From contig BFEA01000067.1 of assembly GCA_003427395.1 (NCBI GenBank), positions 1,033,816-1,085,804 of the forward strand: 51,989 nucleotides of DNA, read 5' to 3'. Numbering within the stretch: the stretch's first letter is position 1; every line of letters starts with the position of its first letter. This stretch comes from Chara braunii (taxonomy: Eukaryota; Streptophyta; Charophyceae; Charales; Characeae). The notes below the pieces were generated by a model. The model searched no databases and was not told the DNA's origin. It was given only the letters and a program-made list of their open reading frames with translations. The translations under genes and the position numbers were made by a program. Shown one piece after another: positions 9,885 through 19,916 of the stretch.

Positions 9885-10919
9885 CTAGGCCAGGCCCAGA
9901 AACGCGAGAACTTGCATGATAGTCGTTGGTACGGGCCCGTCTCTCACTGCTGCCACCTTTTGCGGTTCCGGTCTGAGTCCTTGGTCCGTCACCACGTGTC
10001 CCAAGAAGGAAATGGTGGTGAGAAAGAACTGGCATTTCTCAAGCGCCACCTTGAAACCGGCATCCTTCAATGCATGCAGCGTCCATTCGATGTGTTGCAC
10101 ATGTCCCTCGTAAGAACTCGAGTACACCAGGATATCGTTCATGTACACAATCACGCAATAGTTAACGATACTCTGCGCTAGACATGTCTTCCGCACAAAG
10201 TTCTGAAAAGCCATGTTCATGGCTCACTGAAAGGTTGCTGGAGCATTGCAGATGCCCATTAGACATCGAACCCATTGCCAAGTACCTTCGAACAACACAA
10301 ACGCCGTTTTTGGGCGGTCCTCCTCTCGAAGAAGATGATGAAACCCATGACGAACATCAAACTTATTGAAAAATCGAGCACTCCCAATCACATCCAACAA
10401 CTCATCAATCCGGGGAAGGGGGTACACATCTTTGATCGTGATATCGTTCAATTTTCGATAATCGATACATATGTGAATCCCTCCGGCCTTTTTGGGCACG
10501 ATTACCACCGGCAACGACCAAGGTCCTATAGCGGGCTCGATCCATCCATTAGCTTCGAATTCCTTAATTCGTTGAAATGCGGCCGCCCATTGGGCTGGCG
10601 AGTATCGGTAAGGAACGCAGCTAATGGGTGGATGATCCCCCATAAGGATGGCATGCTCAATCACGTTAGACAGCCCAATATCGTTATCGCTCACACTTAA
10701 TACCTCCACGTACCCATTCAAGACATAAATCAGTGACTTTCGAAATTCCAAGGGGACATGATTCGGTAGAGTGACTTTCGGTCGATCGAGTATCTCAAGG
10801 GGCATGTCGATCCAATCCGCAGGCCGATTCCGTCGGTCATGGACGCTAGAGAAAATAGAGCTGCTAGTGCGGACAGAAAATATAGTCGCAATCATCTGGG
10901 ATTCAACGGGGCTAATCAT
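9885..10919 (-). pseudogene. Reverse transcriptase of element A (inverted block)
   Basis: Two minus-strand frames: 10919-10224 has CVPYRYSPAQWAA, WIEPAIGPWSLPVVIVPKK, ICIDYRKLNDITIKDVYPLP, FFNKFDVRHGFHHL and RPKTAFVLFEGTWQW, which are RT motifs 1-4 with the motif A Asp. It ends at a stop just after APATFQ. Frame 10220-9885 carries MNMAFQNFVRK, the catalytic box, and FLGHVVTDQGLRPEPQKV. The catalytic box reads VYMNDILVYS. The first Asp of the usual YxDD is Asn (codon AAC at 10137-10139), so the enzyme would be inactive. Domain order and strand show that the whole RT block is inverted relative to gag and integrase. Confidence 0.9.
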
Positions 10920-11102
10920 CTCGGTCTCTTTACTTCGGCGTCAGTTTTCGAATCAGCCGTAGTTTCTTCTACGGTTTTCCTGCATTAGATGGGGCACATC
11001 GTCGACGGGAGCTTCGACTTCTTGTTTTATCAGAGCGATGGTCGCTCCTGTTGTAAGCAGCGACCTCGGAGGGGAAACATAAACTTTCAGGTATTGTTTC
11101 AA

Positions 11103-11891
11103 CTATTGATAGCGCGCTCGGAGGAAAAATGTTCCCTCGTACAAAGTGCAAGGGGGTTCCAAATCGTCTGCCAGGTCAGATATTTGCAAGATGGATTCCC
11201 CGATAAAGGTCGAGGGACTGACCTGGGTTTCCATAGGCGCGAGCACGTTGTCTCCCAGACTCAAGTAGAAAGTTCGTGTGGTTCTGGGAACCATCCGAAA
11301 TTCCTCTGGAGTTTCGTGCTCGAAAAGTTCGACTAAGTGTTTCCATTCACTCTCACTAGGCATCTCTTCTTCACACTCCTGCTCTTCAAATCCGCTACTA
11401 TTATTCGGGGATGAAAATTCATCGTGATCGGGACCTTGAATCATCCCTATCCGAGCAGAATTAGGATTCTTTTTTACTGTTCGGGTTGAAATCTGCAACG
11501 GAACTGTCTGAGGTTTTCCTCCTGTTTGAGTAAGCACCAACTGTTTGGAATCGAAATGCATGCGGGCACCTACTACCATTGCCCAAGGCAGTCCCAACAA
11601 CACCGAATATGAGTGCACATCTATGACCAAGGCGTTAACGAGGACCTGTACTCGTCCAACTTTCACAGCCACATTCTCAATGACTCTTACGATATTCATG
11701 ACTTCCTCGTCAGCATAGACGTAATTGTCCTTGCCAGATTGAGGGAGAATCGAGTTGAGTCGTCCCGTTCTTTTCACCGTATCCCGAGAAGGTCCCCAAG
11801 AGCGAGGAGGTGATTCCGTGGAACGAGCCGAAGGGTGAGAACGGACCGTGGTACGGGCAAGTGGAAATCCTGTCGAAGGAGTGAGTGACAC
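11103..11891 (-). pseudogene. Retropepsin-like region of element A (inverted block)
   Basis: A 262-residue minus-strand frame upstream of RT. VRVIENVAVKVGRVQVLVNALVIDVHSYSVLLGLPW is typical of the C-terminal half of gypsy proteases (quoted in parts: VKVGRVQVLVNALVID, then YSVLLGLPW). The N-terminal active-site half is not in this frame; a matching D-T-S start sits on the plus strand at about 9330-9385. An acidic linker (FEEQECEEEMPSESEW) leads toward RT. This split is what an inversion with one breakpoint inside the protease would give. Confidence 0.65.
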
Positions 11892-11922
11892 GGGGCCTTT
11901 GCTCTACCCTCTCTGCAGCCCT

Positions 11923-11925
<3 letters not shown>

Positions 11926-11985
<60 letters not shown>

Positions 11986-12235
11986 NNNNNNNNNNNNNNN
12001 NNNNNNNNNNNNNNNNNNNNNNNNNNNNNNNNNNNNNNNNNNNNNNNNNNNNNNNNNNNNNNNNNNNNNNNNNNNNNNNNNNNNNNNNNNNNNNNNNNNN
12101 NNNNNNNNNNNNNNNNNNNNNNNNNNNNNNNNNNNNNNNNNNNNNNNNNNNNNNNNNNNNNNNNNNNNNNNNNNNNNNNNNNNNNNNNNNNNNNNNNNNN
12201 NNNNNNNNNNNNNNNNNNNNNNNNNNNNNNNNNNN
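11926..12235. repeat. (CT)n microsatellite and 250-base assembly gap
   Basis: About 60 bases of pure CT run into 250 N (11986-12235), followed by TCTCTCC. The gap lies between the inverted RT block and the plus-strand integrase. The frames that span it carry no information. Confidence 0.95.
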
Positions 12236-12386
12236 TCTCTCCTCCCCTCTCATCATGGCTACCCCACCTGTCTCTGCGACCCCTTCTTCCCCTGCTGATT
12301 CCGCCCCTCTCGCCTCCTCGGCCTTCTTCGCCACCCTTCCCGATAAATTCTGTTATTTTTGTACATGTATTACACGGGTTTATGGG

Positions 12387-12788
12387 GTGGACTGTCATCC
12401 TTTTGAGACCTGATTCGTTGATTGGGTGGACTGTGCCACGTGTGTCAATCGTGTGCACGGTGGGTGCGTTCGATACCGAACGAGTAGTAGGGTACGGAAG
12501 TGTCTTCTGTGTAGAACGGACAAACTCCCTACCGAGGCTCGATTCGAGGCTGCCCGAACGGACGGCCCTGAATATGACGAGAAATACCGACGAGCGGAGG
12601 TCTGGACGGATAAAATTCTATTAGCTAAATTGACCGGTTTACCATTGGATCATCTCACTAAGCACGACAGACGTCAGGCTACCGAGAGGTCCTGGGATTA
12701 CCGATGGATGAACGGTCACCTGAAAAAGCGTAAAAATGACGGATTCGGGTTTGTGGTTGATAGTTCCCCATCCATTCCAGAGAGATGA
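12387..12788 (+). pseudogene. PHD-like zinc finger region before integrase
   Basis: The plus frame reads VDCHPFET, a TGA at 12411-12413, then WVDCATCVNRVHGGCVRY and, about ten residues on, CLLC. The order W-x2-C-x2-C-x4-H-x2-C..C-x2-C matches the second half of a PHD finger, the histone-tail reader. Gypsy elements often carry chromatin readers, mostly chromodomains after integrase; a finger before integrase is less usual. The following 85 residues are charged and unrecognised. A match by chance or to another cross-brace finger is possible, and the region upstream is lost in the gap. Confidence 0.45.
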
Positions 12789-12799
12789 TTGAACCCGAT

Positions 12800-13604
12800 C
12801 TGCTCACGAAGAGCAGGCCGCTCATTTCGCAATACGTGTCACTGAAGCAACTATAGATCAGAATCGATGGTTCTGGTTTATATACGGGACGATATCAGAT
12901 ACATGGTCGCCAACTGTCTGGTCTGTGCCGCCGACCGTGCCCCAATACGGGGACCAAACACGATAGTGCCGACGGAAGTAGAGTGCCCTTTCCAGCGAGT
13001 CAGTATGGACACGACAGATATCGATGTGCCACCTGGCCCAAACTGTTGCGAATATTCCATCCTTTTAGTTTTAATAGATCATTTTTCCAAATGCATCGAG
13101 GTCTACCCCTGCAAAATCCGTAAGGCCGCAGAAATAGCCACGTACATCGATCGGTTCCTCTATACCCATCTAGATACGGAAGAGATTCTAACCGACAACG
13201 GGTCCGAATTCAAAGGCGAGGTAGAGGAATTGCTCGCGCGACGAGGCATTACATTTCGACACACGGCACCCCACGTTTCCCAGTCGAATGGGTTGGCCAA
13301 AAATGGCAATCGCAAGATTAAGACTGCCCTTCGTAGAAATCTAGCGGCGCGTGACACGCGTCCTTGGCCCAAGATCGTATACCAAATCGTCGGAGTTCAC
13401 CGGGCCACCCCTCACGAATCCACGGGGTTCACCCCCGTTCAGCTTCACACCAATAGCCTCCCATGTGTCGATTACCGGGGCAACTCCGAAATTGCCGAAG
13501 CAGGGGGTAGAGACATGCGTGCTGCCCTTAAGGCCAAGGCCAAAAGGTACGCCGATTCAATGGAAAGGGTCGTCCCGAAGCTAGCCCGAAAGAGACAGAA
13601 ATGA
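12800..13604 (+). pseudogene. Integrase (zinc-binding and catalytic core) of element A
   Basis: A zinc-binding HHCC part, HEEQAAHFAIRVTEATID, shifts frame at about 12870 into IRDDIRYMVANCLVC. The core then gives the first Asp in VSMDTTDIDV, LIDHFSKCIEVYPC, and the second Asp in ILTDNGSEFKGEVEELL. The third catalytic position reads SQSNGLAKNGN, where the family has NGLVER: the Glu is Lys (codon AAA at 13299-13301). The protein therefore could not insert DNA. WPKIVYQIVGVHRATPHESTGFTP completes the core. Confidence 0.9.
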
Positions 13605-13990
13605 CTGATCTAGCCCACGGGAGGCAAGTCCGTAGCTACGAGGCCCGAAATGGAAACGCCGGTCCCCAACATCAATATAAATTAGGGGACCTGGTGCAGG
13701 TACGTAAATGTGCACGCGACCGGAAACTCGCTCCCAAGTTCTCTGGTTCTTTCCACGTTGTCGAGCTCGGACCCAACGGTGCCAATACGGTGCGCATTGC
13801 GGCCGAGGCCAGCGCCAGCCATAGCTCTATCCCCATCGTCCACCATACCTCTTACATTCGTCCACTCCCTCCTTCTGATCTCTCTCCGTCTCCCTCGTCT
13901 GCTGAAAACGAGGACGACGATAATCTAGCTCCCGCCTCGTTCTCTCCTTCTTGTTCCCATCTCTCATCTTCTTCCCCATCCTCGCCATGA
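13601..13990 (+). pseudogene. Integrase C-terminal (GPY/F-like) module
   Basis: After a frameshift from the core, this 129-residue frame has YKLGDLVQVRKC, then KLAPKFSGSFHVVELGPNG and TVRI, the shape of the DNA-binding C-terminal module of gypsy integrases. A Ser/Pro-rich tail (SPSPSSAENEDDDN) follows. No chromodomain is seen. Confidence 0.7.
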
Positions 13991-14465
13991 GTTTCATCAT
14001 GGAGCAAGCTCTTGGCAATCATCTGTTGCAGCAACGTGGCTACATCTCGGAGATCCGACAAGTTCGCCATCCGCGGCTCAGTCCTGATCTTTGACGACTG
14101 GCGCAGTTCTTCTGCACCGAGGGTGTGTGTGCCGCCGCTGCGTCCCGATTTGCAGGAAGTCCGCAGACAGTAGTATTGGCAGAGGTGGTGGCCTTTCATC
14201 GGCGGGAGGCTCCAGGAACGAGCCACGTCACCACGGTCACGGCCTTCAGCGACGATATCAGTGTGGTCAGCCCGCTTCGGCATACCGCGATCCTAACCTC
14301 ATTACGGGAGTGGAAGCGGCAGTTATCGACTGAGTGGCATCACGGTCTTGCACGCCCCGGGTGCAACCTCGTCCCAACGTATGGGACTGACTTCGACGAG
14401 ATCCGCACCTCTACGCGCCAGCCGGCAGTTGTGCTCCCCACACTCATCCCCTTCCAACGCCCCCA

Positions 14466-15548
14466 ATGAACCGCGCCGCTCCTCTCGCTCCTCTCTCCAC
14501 CTTCGGCCTTCCCTCTCTTTTCCTCACCTTCTGGCAATCCGAACTTCATCCTCGTCTTTCCTTCTTGCTCGAGCCCCTTGCCGTCCCGCTCCTCGATCCC
14601 AGGCATTGGCGGGCGTGGCGCGAGACTTTTGTCGATCTGTCTGTGTGCTTGGCCCGAGTGGAGGTGAAGTGGACGCGGACCGACGAGCATCGTGGGTGGA
14701 TTGAGTACCTGGAGCTGCTGATCATCCAGGCTTGGAGGACTGACGTAGAGGGCGATCTTCTCGGTTTTCTCTTCAGATCGGTGCGGCCGGGCCATCGTCA
14801 GCTAATTGTCCAAGAACTCGCCGTCCCGCTCGCGCAACTGGTCGACAACCTCTCTCTCGATATTGTTTCGCAAAGTGACGAGAGTCCGGCTCCGTGCGTC
14901 CTTACACGAACATTGGCACCGTATCTACAATGGACTGCGTGCTTGGAAGAACCGGGGAGTGAAAGCGCCCTGCCATCGCGGCAGGAGTACTTGAAGCCGT
15001 CCAGAATCATCAATCTTGCCTTCTATCCGAAGCAATATATGTCCGAGGAGGCGGTAGAAGAAGAGGAAGAAGCCACCGAAGAAGAGGGCGACATCGAAGA
15101 AGAGACGTCGGAGGAAGGGAGTTATAGTGAGCATAGCGAAGGAGAGCAGAGTGAAGAAGAGGAAGAAGAAGAAGAAAAAGAAGAAAAAGAAAACGACGAA
15201 GAGGAGGAAGTCAGATCGGAGTGGGAAGCCTTGCCGGAGGAAGCGGCGCGCACAGGCACAGAGGCGGAATATCCCGAGGCGGCACGTAAGAGGGAAGAGA
15301 TCGCCGTCGGGAAAAGCCAGCTGGAGTTCGCCAGCGAGGCGAACCTGCGCATCAACGACGACCCGACCTGGGATCCAGAGCCCCCCAAGCTCGAAGATGG
15401 CGACCCAGCAACCGCGATTCCGAGCGCATCGCGACGGAGACGGAGCCGATCCCCCTCCCCCTCCACCTCAGCCCGTCCCCCAGTTTGTCCATGTACCGAT
15501 GTGGGGGATCGGCCTTCGTCCCCGGTCATTATCTCGTCGTCCCCTTGA
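14466..15548 (+). CDS. Acidic ORF in the envelope position, 360 aa, unknown
   Basis: An ATG-to-TGA frame without interruption, between integrase and the 3' LTR of element A. It is the longest intact frame in the window, in an element whose pol is thoroughly broken. Residues 1-190 are rich in Trp, Leu and Arg (FWQSELHPRL, HWRAWRETFVDL, EYLELLIIQAW). Residues 192-250 are almost solid Glu/Asp with Ser. The C-terminus is RRRRSRSPSPST followed by Ser/Pro. There is no signal peptide or clear membrane segment, so it is not an ordinary envelope protein. I do not recognise a family; similar acidic tails are familiar to me from Chara predicted proteins, as a vague memory only. An upstream frame (14125-14469) overlaps its ATG. 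Confidence 0.55.
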   Translation: MNRAAPLAPLSTFGLPSLFLTFWQSELHPRLSFLLEPLAVPLLDPRHWRAWRETFVDLSVCLARVEVKWTRTDEHRGWIEYLELLIIQAWRTDVEGDLLGFLFRSVRPGHRQLIVQELAVPLAQLVDNLSLDIVSQSDESPAPCVLTRTLAPYLQWTACLEEPGSESALPSRQEYLKPSRIINLAFYPKQYMSEEAVEEEEEATEEEGDIEEETSEEGSYSEHSEGEQSEEEEEEEEKEEKENDEEEEVRSEWEALPEEAARTGTEAEYPEAARKREEIAVGKSQLEFASEANLRINDDPTWDPEPPKLEDGDPATAIPSASRRRRSRSPSPSTSARPPVCPCTDVGDRPSSPVIISSSP

Positions 15549-15674
15549 TTACCTTACCCTCTGTCAAATCTCTACCCCCGTCACCTTCACTCGCAACCCC
15601 TTCCCTCCCAATACCTTCCACCACTTCTACTCCACCCGCCTCGCCGTCACCGTCCATCCCCATCCTTCCCTTCA

Positions 15675-16019
15675 ATGTGCAACCCCCGCGTTCTGTTTGC
15701 ATGTCCTAGTGTCGCGTGGGAGCAGAGCAACGCAGTAGAAGTCTACTGCGTAATCACAGGAACCATCCCCGCATGCCGCCATCACGAGCTATTTCGCGCG
15801 GCACTCTTCCGCACTTTCTCCACTCTCTACCCTGACTATCTCGCCTCCCTCCCTCACAGCGGCGATCGGTTTCCCCGCTTTCACCGGATCATCCGCTACG
15901 AGGAGCTTCCAGCGACAGAGGAAGGGATGAACCGCTACGTACCCCCACTTCCCCCCAACCCTCCCCGTCGACACCCCTCCATGTACAATTTCTACTTTCC
16001 CATTCCCACGCGGTACTGA
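15675..16019 (+). CDS. Second downstream ORF of element A, 114 aa, unknown
   Basis: It lies in the same frame as the 360-residue ORF. No stop occurs between the TGA at 15546-15548 and this ATG, so both could be one longer frame broken by a single stop. The residues look like a folded protein (AVEVYCVITGTIPACRHHELFRAAL, given in parts: VEVYCVITGTIPAC, HHELFRAALFRTF, FHRIIRYEELP) and end NFYFPIPTRY. No family is recognised. An alternative is a frameshifted join with the Ser/Pro-rich frame at 15540-15709. Confidence 0.4.
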   Translation: MCNPRVLFACPSVAWEQSNAVEVYCVITGTIPACRHHELFRAALFRTFSTLYPDYLASLPHSGDRFPRFHRIIRYEELPATEEGMNRYVPPLPPNPPRRHPSMYNFYFPIPTRY

Positions 16020-16522
16020 TACCCGCCACGTGTCACGACGGCGGCGCATCCCACCCTCTTCTTGTCAATGACCGTTCTGAGCGTAGCGATCGACTGAAGA
16101 AGATCGATACGTGTCCCCCGAACAACTCGAATCAGCAGTTTCACGAAGATCACGCCATTGACGATGACGTCAACACATGCTCTGATTCGACGGATTGCGC
16201 TGGACTGGGAGTGCAGAGCACACCGTGATGGACCACGATGGTGCCACCTGGACGATCTCCGAAGTTTGAAGGGCAGGGGGTTGCATATGACAGGACTGCA
16301 GAGGATGGGGATCCGAGACAGCATGAGCCGGAATGCATCACGAAGATCTTGCCACGAATGTTGTCGTCAACTCATACCCCGGCCCAGTTTTCTCTGCTGA
16401 CATGGATTGTGCTGATCTAAGTTTCTCTTCTTCTTGCTTCTTCGTCTCCTCCCACTTCCTTTTTTCAAGGTTTCATGCAATCAAGAGATCGCATAGTTTT
16501 GGAACCCCCTGCGCGTCAGATA
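16020..16522. other. 3' internal region of element A, no gene seen
   Basis: I see no convincing frame here. A pyrimidine-rich stretch at 16420-16470 precedes the 3' LTR, and no clear plus-strand polypurine tract adjoins the inferred LTR start, so that edge is approximate. Confidence 0.4.
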
Positions 16523-19192
16523 TGTGACGAACCACTTCCCGACCCTGTGCTATCTTTCGTACCCCTTGGCTCAATTCTTTCATTTGTATCATACTGACCC
16601 AACAAAGCCCCCGTCGCTTTTTCTGATTTCAGATGCCTTGTTTAGGCCATCATTTTTCAGAGGTTCTATTGATTCTTGGAATTCTGTTTTTTGTACTTCG
16701 GGAAATGCATGGGAAATTGTGTGCGCCTTAGCGAGCGCACTAGGAATCGGGCTCGACAGTTAGGAATTCCGGAATAAGCGGAACCCGACGTGTCCTTTTT
16801 GTGCATGAATGTTCTCGGTCACGACGGAGAAAACTCTAGGAATTTTGTGAGAATACGGACAGGCATAGAACTTTCTTTTCCCGCGTCGACTTTCGCACGC
16901 AGATATGGTGATTTCAAGTTTTGAATGGGCTTAGGACATAGGCAAGCTGTAACTGTTTTGGTGCCTTTTTCTTTTGTTGTCGGCACCACGCATGCGAGCT
17001 TCTTCCTCCTTATTTCCCGCGTCTTTCTTCCCCCGTGCTCTCTTCTCTCTCCTTGCCCCCCCCCCCCTCTTCTTCTCCTATCACAACTTTTTTCCCTCTT
17101 TCTGCTCTTTGCGCGCTTATTTTCCCTTTCTTGATCATTTGAATCTTGGACCCGTCTCGCACTGCTTCTCGTGCCTCTTTCCTTCCCACTCTTCAACCTT
17201 GGCTCGCGAACCCCGGTTGATCCTTCGATTACCCCCGCTCACCAATGAGACGCGTTGAGCAAGAGAATCTTCCTGTTGCGCGACGAATCTGATTGGCTGA
17301 ACATTGAGTTCCGAAGGATCAACATGGCTTCCCTTGAGCACCCCTCGCTGAATCTTTTCCTCTTACACCTCGATTTCCCCTCTGGCTTCTCCCCCGTCTG
17401 TCTTCTTTTTCGCAACTATCAATTCCGCAAGAGCGCCCGCAAAACTCTCTTACATTTTCCACTCGCAAGCCAGCTTCCGGGACGCAGTGGCTAGATGATG
17501 CGTTTGGTGCGAGTCGAAAAGTCATGTCGAGCTAACTGTAGGCTGACCAGTTGCGTGCTTGATCGCCATGACAGGCTGTGGGATCCGGGGGAGCGGCGGA
17601 AGTTAGCACGCGACGGCCGGGATCTTCGGTACGGGTATGAGGATCGGTAATTGGAGTTGAGTGGATGATTGGTCCGGGGCCATATTGGAATTTCACGGCG
17701 AATGCGCCTTCATGGTTGCGGATCATTTTTTTTGTGTGAGTTCATGGCTGTGAAGCCGAACGTTCCCTTGTCGGATTTCAGTATCTCCTGTCTCGACATT
17801 TCTCGTTTATCTCTCCCATCTCTCTCTTTGATTTGAATAACGAGTCTCTCTCTCCTATGAACAGAAGTGAATCCTCGTGATTTCCCGCACAGAAGAACTT
17901 CTTCCGGAACTCTTCCATTAGTTTTCTGGGTAATCCCCGGATGTAAAGGAGTTCAATCTTCTTGTCGTGTGAACGGTGGATGCGTGTGTACTATCCCCCG
18001 ATTTGTTTTTGATGCACCATTGTCATTTTCGCACCTTCCACAGTGGATGTATGCATAGGAATGCTTGTATGTGAGTTTATTGTGTTGATTAGACCCAGAA
18101 CTCGATGGGATCTTGCTCGAGAATGCAAGAGTGTTTAAATCTGTCGCTCTGAATACACTGTGTATGCCATCTACCTTATACTGCACGACCTCGACAGACA
18201 GTCTATGGGGCAGCCTCGAAAAAGCCAGGCGCCTCGAGTTTTTGTCGATCCGGTCTGCTGAACCTGAGTCGCGGGTGGATCCCTCGAAACTCCACCCCGA
18301 TTATTGCATGGTTGTACGGGCTCTGTAAGATGCTTCCTTCGCGTCGAAAGGAAGGAAAATGTTAGTTGGTTTTTACGATTGTGTTTTTTTATGACGTCCC
18401 AAGGTTTCTGCAAATTCATTCCGATTGATTGACATGTGGACTGACGGGCGTACCTCGATCGGGCGCCAGCCTCCCGTATCTCCCTCGCCAACGCGCCCCT
18501 TCCCTTATAACGAAGAAAGGACACGTGTTTGCGAGTGGGACGTACGAGAAGCTATCGCACGGATCGGCGGACAATATTACTTCCCTCCCGAAAATCGTTG
18601 TTTTGGATTCGTGGACATGGGCTTTGTCATTGTCGATACGCACTACCCGCTTTACTCAGTACTATTGCCATTAACGAGCTGATCGGTATTCTGTGGACGG
18701 CAGTGGCGCCCCATTGGCCTCGAACCCTGTGCACTAAGTGCCAGCGTTTCGATCGCTGCGAATCAAAGGGCTTCCACTACCGAATACGGAGTGAAGACGA
18801 GCACAAGGAAAGAGCCACGCGGCTGAGACCCTCCACGTCGGACTTGGAACTGACCAACGAGCGACGTCGGGACTTGATACGAAAACGGGACACGAGGAGT
18901 GTACCGAAGCCCTTTCGCTCTAAACGAAGAGCCGTAGCGCGGTGGGAAGTTCGACAATACTTTTAGATTGAATTTGGATTTTTCTCTTTTCGCGCTGTGC
19001 CCGCGCGCACATTCCGCGACGCGCGAAAGCAACCGACTTACTTCATCGGACCAACACGGGGGATTTCAGTTCTGTCTGTGTGCCCACCCTCAATTTTCCA
19101 AAAATCCTTGGCACACCCCATCTTGCTGTTTTCCTGGGCTTTCTTTCCGCACCCTTAGCACTCCTAATGGTAGACAGCACAGGGCGTGAGGT
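16523..19192 (+). repeat. 3' LTR of element A (2.67 kb)
   Basis: It begins TGTGACGAACC, shared with the solo LTR near 23239, and ends GGGCGTGAGGT. The first 0.4 kb has a counterpart in the solo LTR (GGAAATGCATGGGAA and CGGAACCCGACGTGTC occur in both) but not in the truncated 5' LTR. Its TATA box is mutated and its ORF carries a one-base deletion. The LTRs differ at many sites, so the insertion is old. Confidence 0.85.
18434..18966 (+). pseudogene. LTR ORF copy, frameshifted
   Basis: The counterpart of 6774-7313 in the 3' LTR. It runs from ATG at 18434 to VLLPLTS, where one base is missing relative to the 5' LTR near 18670 (CCATTAACG against TCATTTAACG). The downstream frame then keeps WTAVAPHWPRTLCTKC, ATRLRPSTSDLEL and EVRQYF. 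The 5' LTR copy alone is intact. Confidence 0.65.
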
Positions 19193-19411
19193 TCGCGCGT
19201 CACATATATACGTCTGACTCGCCTGCTATTGACTCTCCCTGCACTGCAGACCCGTTGGCACAAGAGTAGCTACTACATCCTCTTGCTTCCTCCCTGGATT
19301 CCTGTATCCCAACCGGGACTGGGTCTGTAGGCTGCTTCGAAAGGACCTTGCCCAACTGGTCGGAGCACGTGTATCGACGTGCATACGTGGGCCCTCGCTT
19401 CTTCGTCAGCG

Positions 19412-19531
19412 ATGGCGGAGACAGCGACGAAGCAGTGGTCCGGAAACCCTAGCTCGGGTCCGGCCAAGCACCGGTTCGGAACGGCGCAGCCGAGCGCTAC
19501 CGTCCAGCCTCGGCGCCCCCGCCCATCTGTG
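19412..19531 (+). other. Possible first exon of a host gene (weak)
   Basis: An ATG in the context GCGATGGCG opens 40 codons of GC-rich, protein-like sequence (MAETATKQWSGNPSSGPAKH..) that ends at PSV just before GTTTGTGT, which could serve as a splice donor. MITEs follow at once. No further exon, homology or promoter supports it. It may be chance. Confidence 0.15.
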
Positions 19532-19567
19532 GTTTGTGTGTTGTGTTGGCGGTCTTCTTTCGCATAT

Positions 19568-19690
19568 GGGCCTCGCTCCACTACTCTAGGCATGCACAAA
19601 AGACAAAAATCATTAGGGTGTATCTTCCCATTGTTCTAGCGGAAGATTCACTCTCGTTTTGCACATTTCGAGAGTAGTGGAGCGAGGCCC
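19568..19690. mobile_element. MITE copy 1, perfect 20-bp terminal inverted repeats
   Basis: Terminal repeats GGGCCTCGCTCCACTACTCT and its exact complement enclose 123 bp. The direct repeat TAT flanks both sides (19565-19567 and 19691-19693). The interior has ACAAAAGACAAAAATCATT and a TTCTAGCGGAAGATTCACTC motif shared by the other copies. There is no coding capacity. A GGG start and 3-bp A/T duplications fit a PIF/Harbinger-type MITE. Confidence 0.85.
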
Positions 19691-19800
19691 TATGATTGGT
19701 AATTTTTAGGACCTCGCCGAACCACTCACCAAATACGTGGCTCCTACTCGCTACACTCAACGAGTCACAGCCACAGAAGTCTTGCTCGTGAAGTAAGGAT

Positions 19801-19916
19801 TAGGAAATCCTCGTTCCACAACTCTCGAAGTGCACAAAAGACAAAAACATGGCCGCCGTAGGAAATCCTCGTTCCACAACTCTCGAAGTGCACAAAAGAC
19901 AAAAACATGGCCGCCG
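19801..19916. repeat. Perfect 58-bp tandem duplication within a MITE-like unit
   Basis: Positions 19801-19858 and 19859-19916 are identical (TAGGAAATCCTCGTTCCACA..). The unit carries the CACAAAAGACAAAAAC motif of the MITE family. The perfect match points to a recent event. Confidence 0.85.

Larger units (their letters stand above)
5215..19192 (+). mobile_element. Ty3/gypsy LTR retrotransposon A (about 14 kb)
   Basis: Two long, clearly homologous direct repeats (5215-7534 and 16523-19192) flank gag, protease, RT, RNase H and integrase remnants. A primer site begins right after the left LTR. The order RT before integrase marks Ty3/gypsy. The 5' LTR lacks about 0.4 kb at its start, so no target duplication can be read. 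The protease-RT-RNase H block (about 9.39-11.9 kb) lies on the opposite strand from gag and integrase. Frameshifts, stops and lost catalytic residues make it non-autonomous. Two extra ORFs are unusual: one inside the LTR and one between integrase and the 3' LTR. Confidence 0.9.

Noticed and set aside
11774-12624. Long frames across the (CT)n tract and N gap
   Set aside because: They consist of Ser-Leu or Arg-Glu repeats and unknown bases.
14466-15548. Envelope gene
   Set aside because: Position fits, but there is no signal peptide, membrane anchor or cysteine pattern; the protein is strongly acidic with an Arg/Ser tail.
15122-15738. Lys-rich and Ser-rich frames overlapping the 360-codon ORF
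   Set aside because: They are other frames of the GAA/GAG tract that encodes the acidic region.
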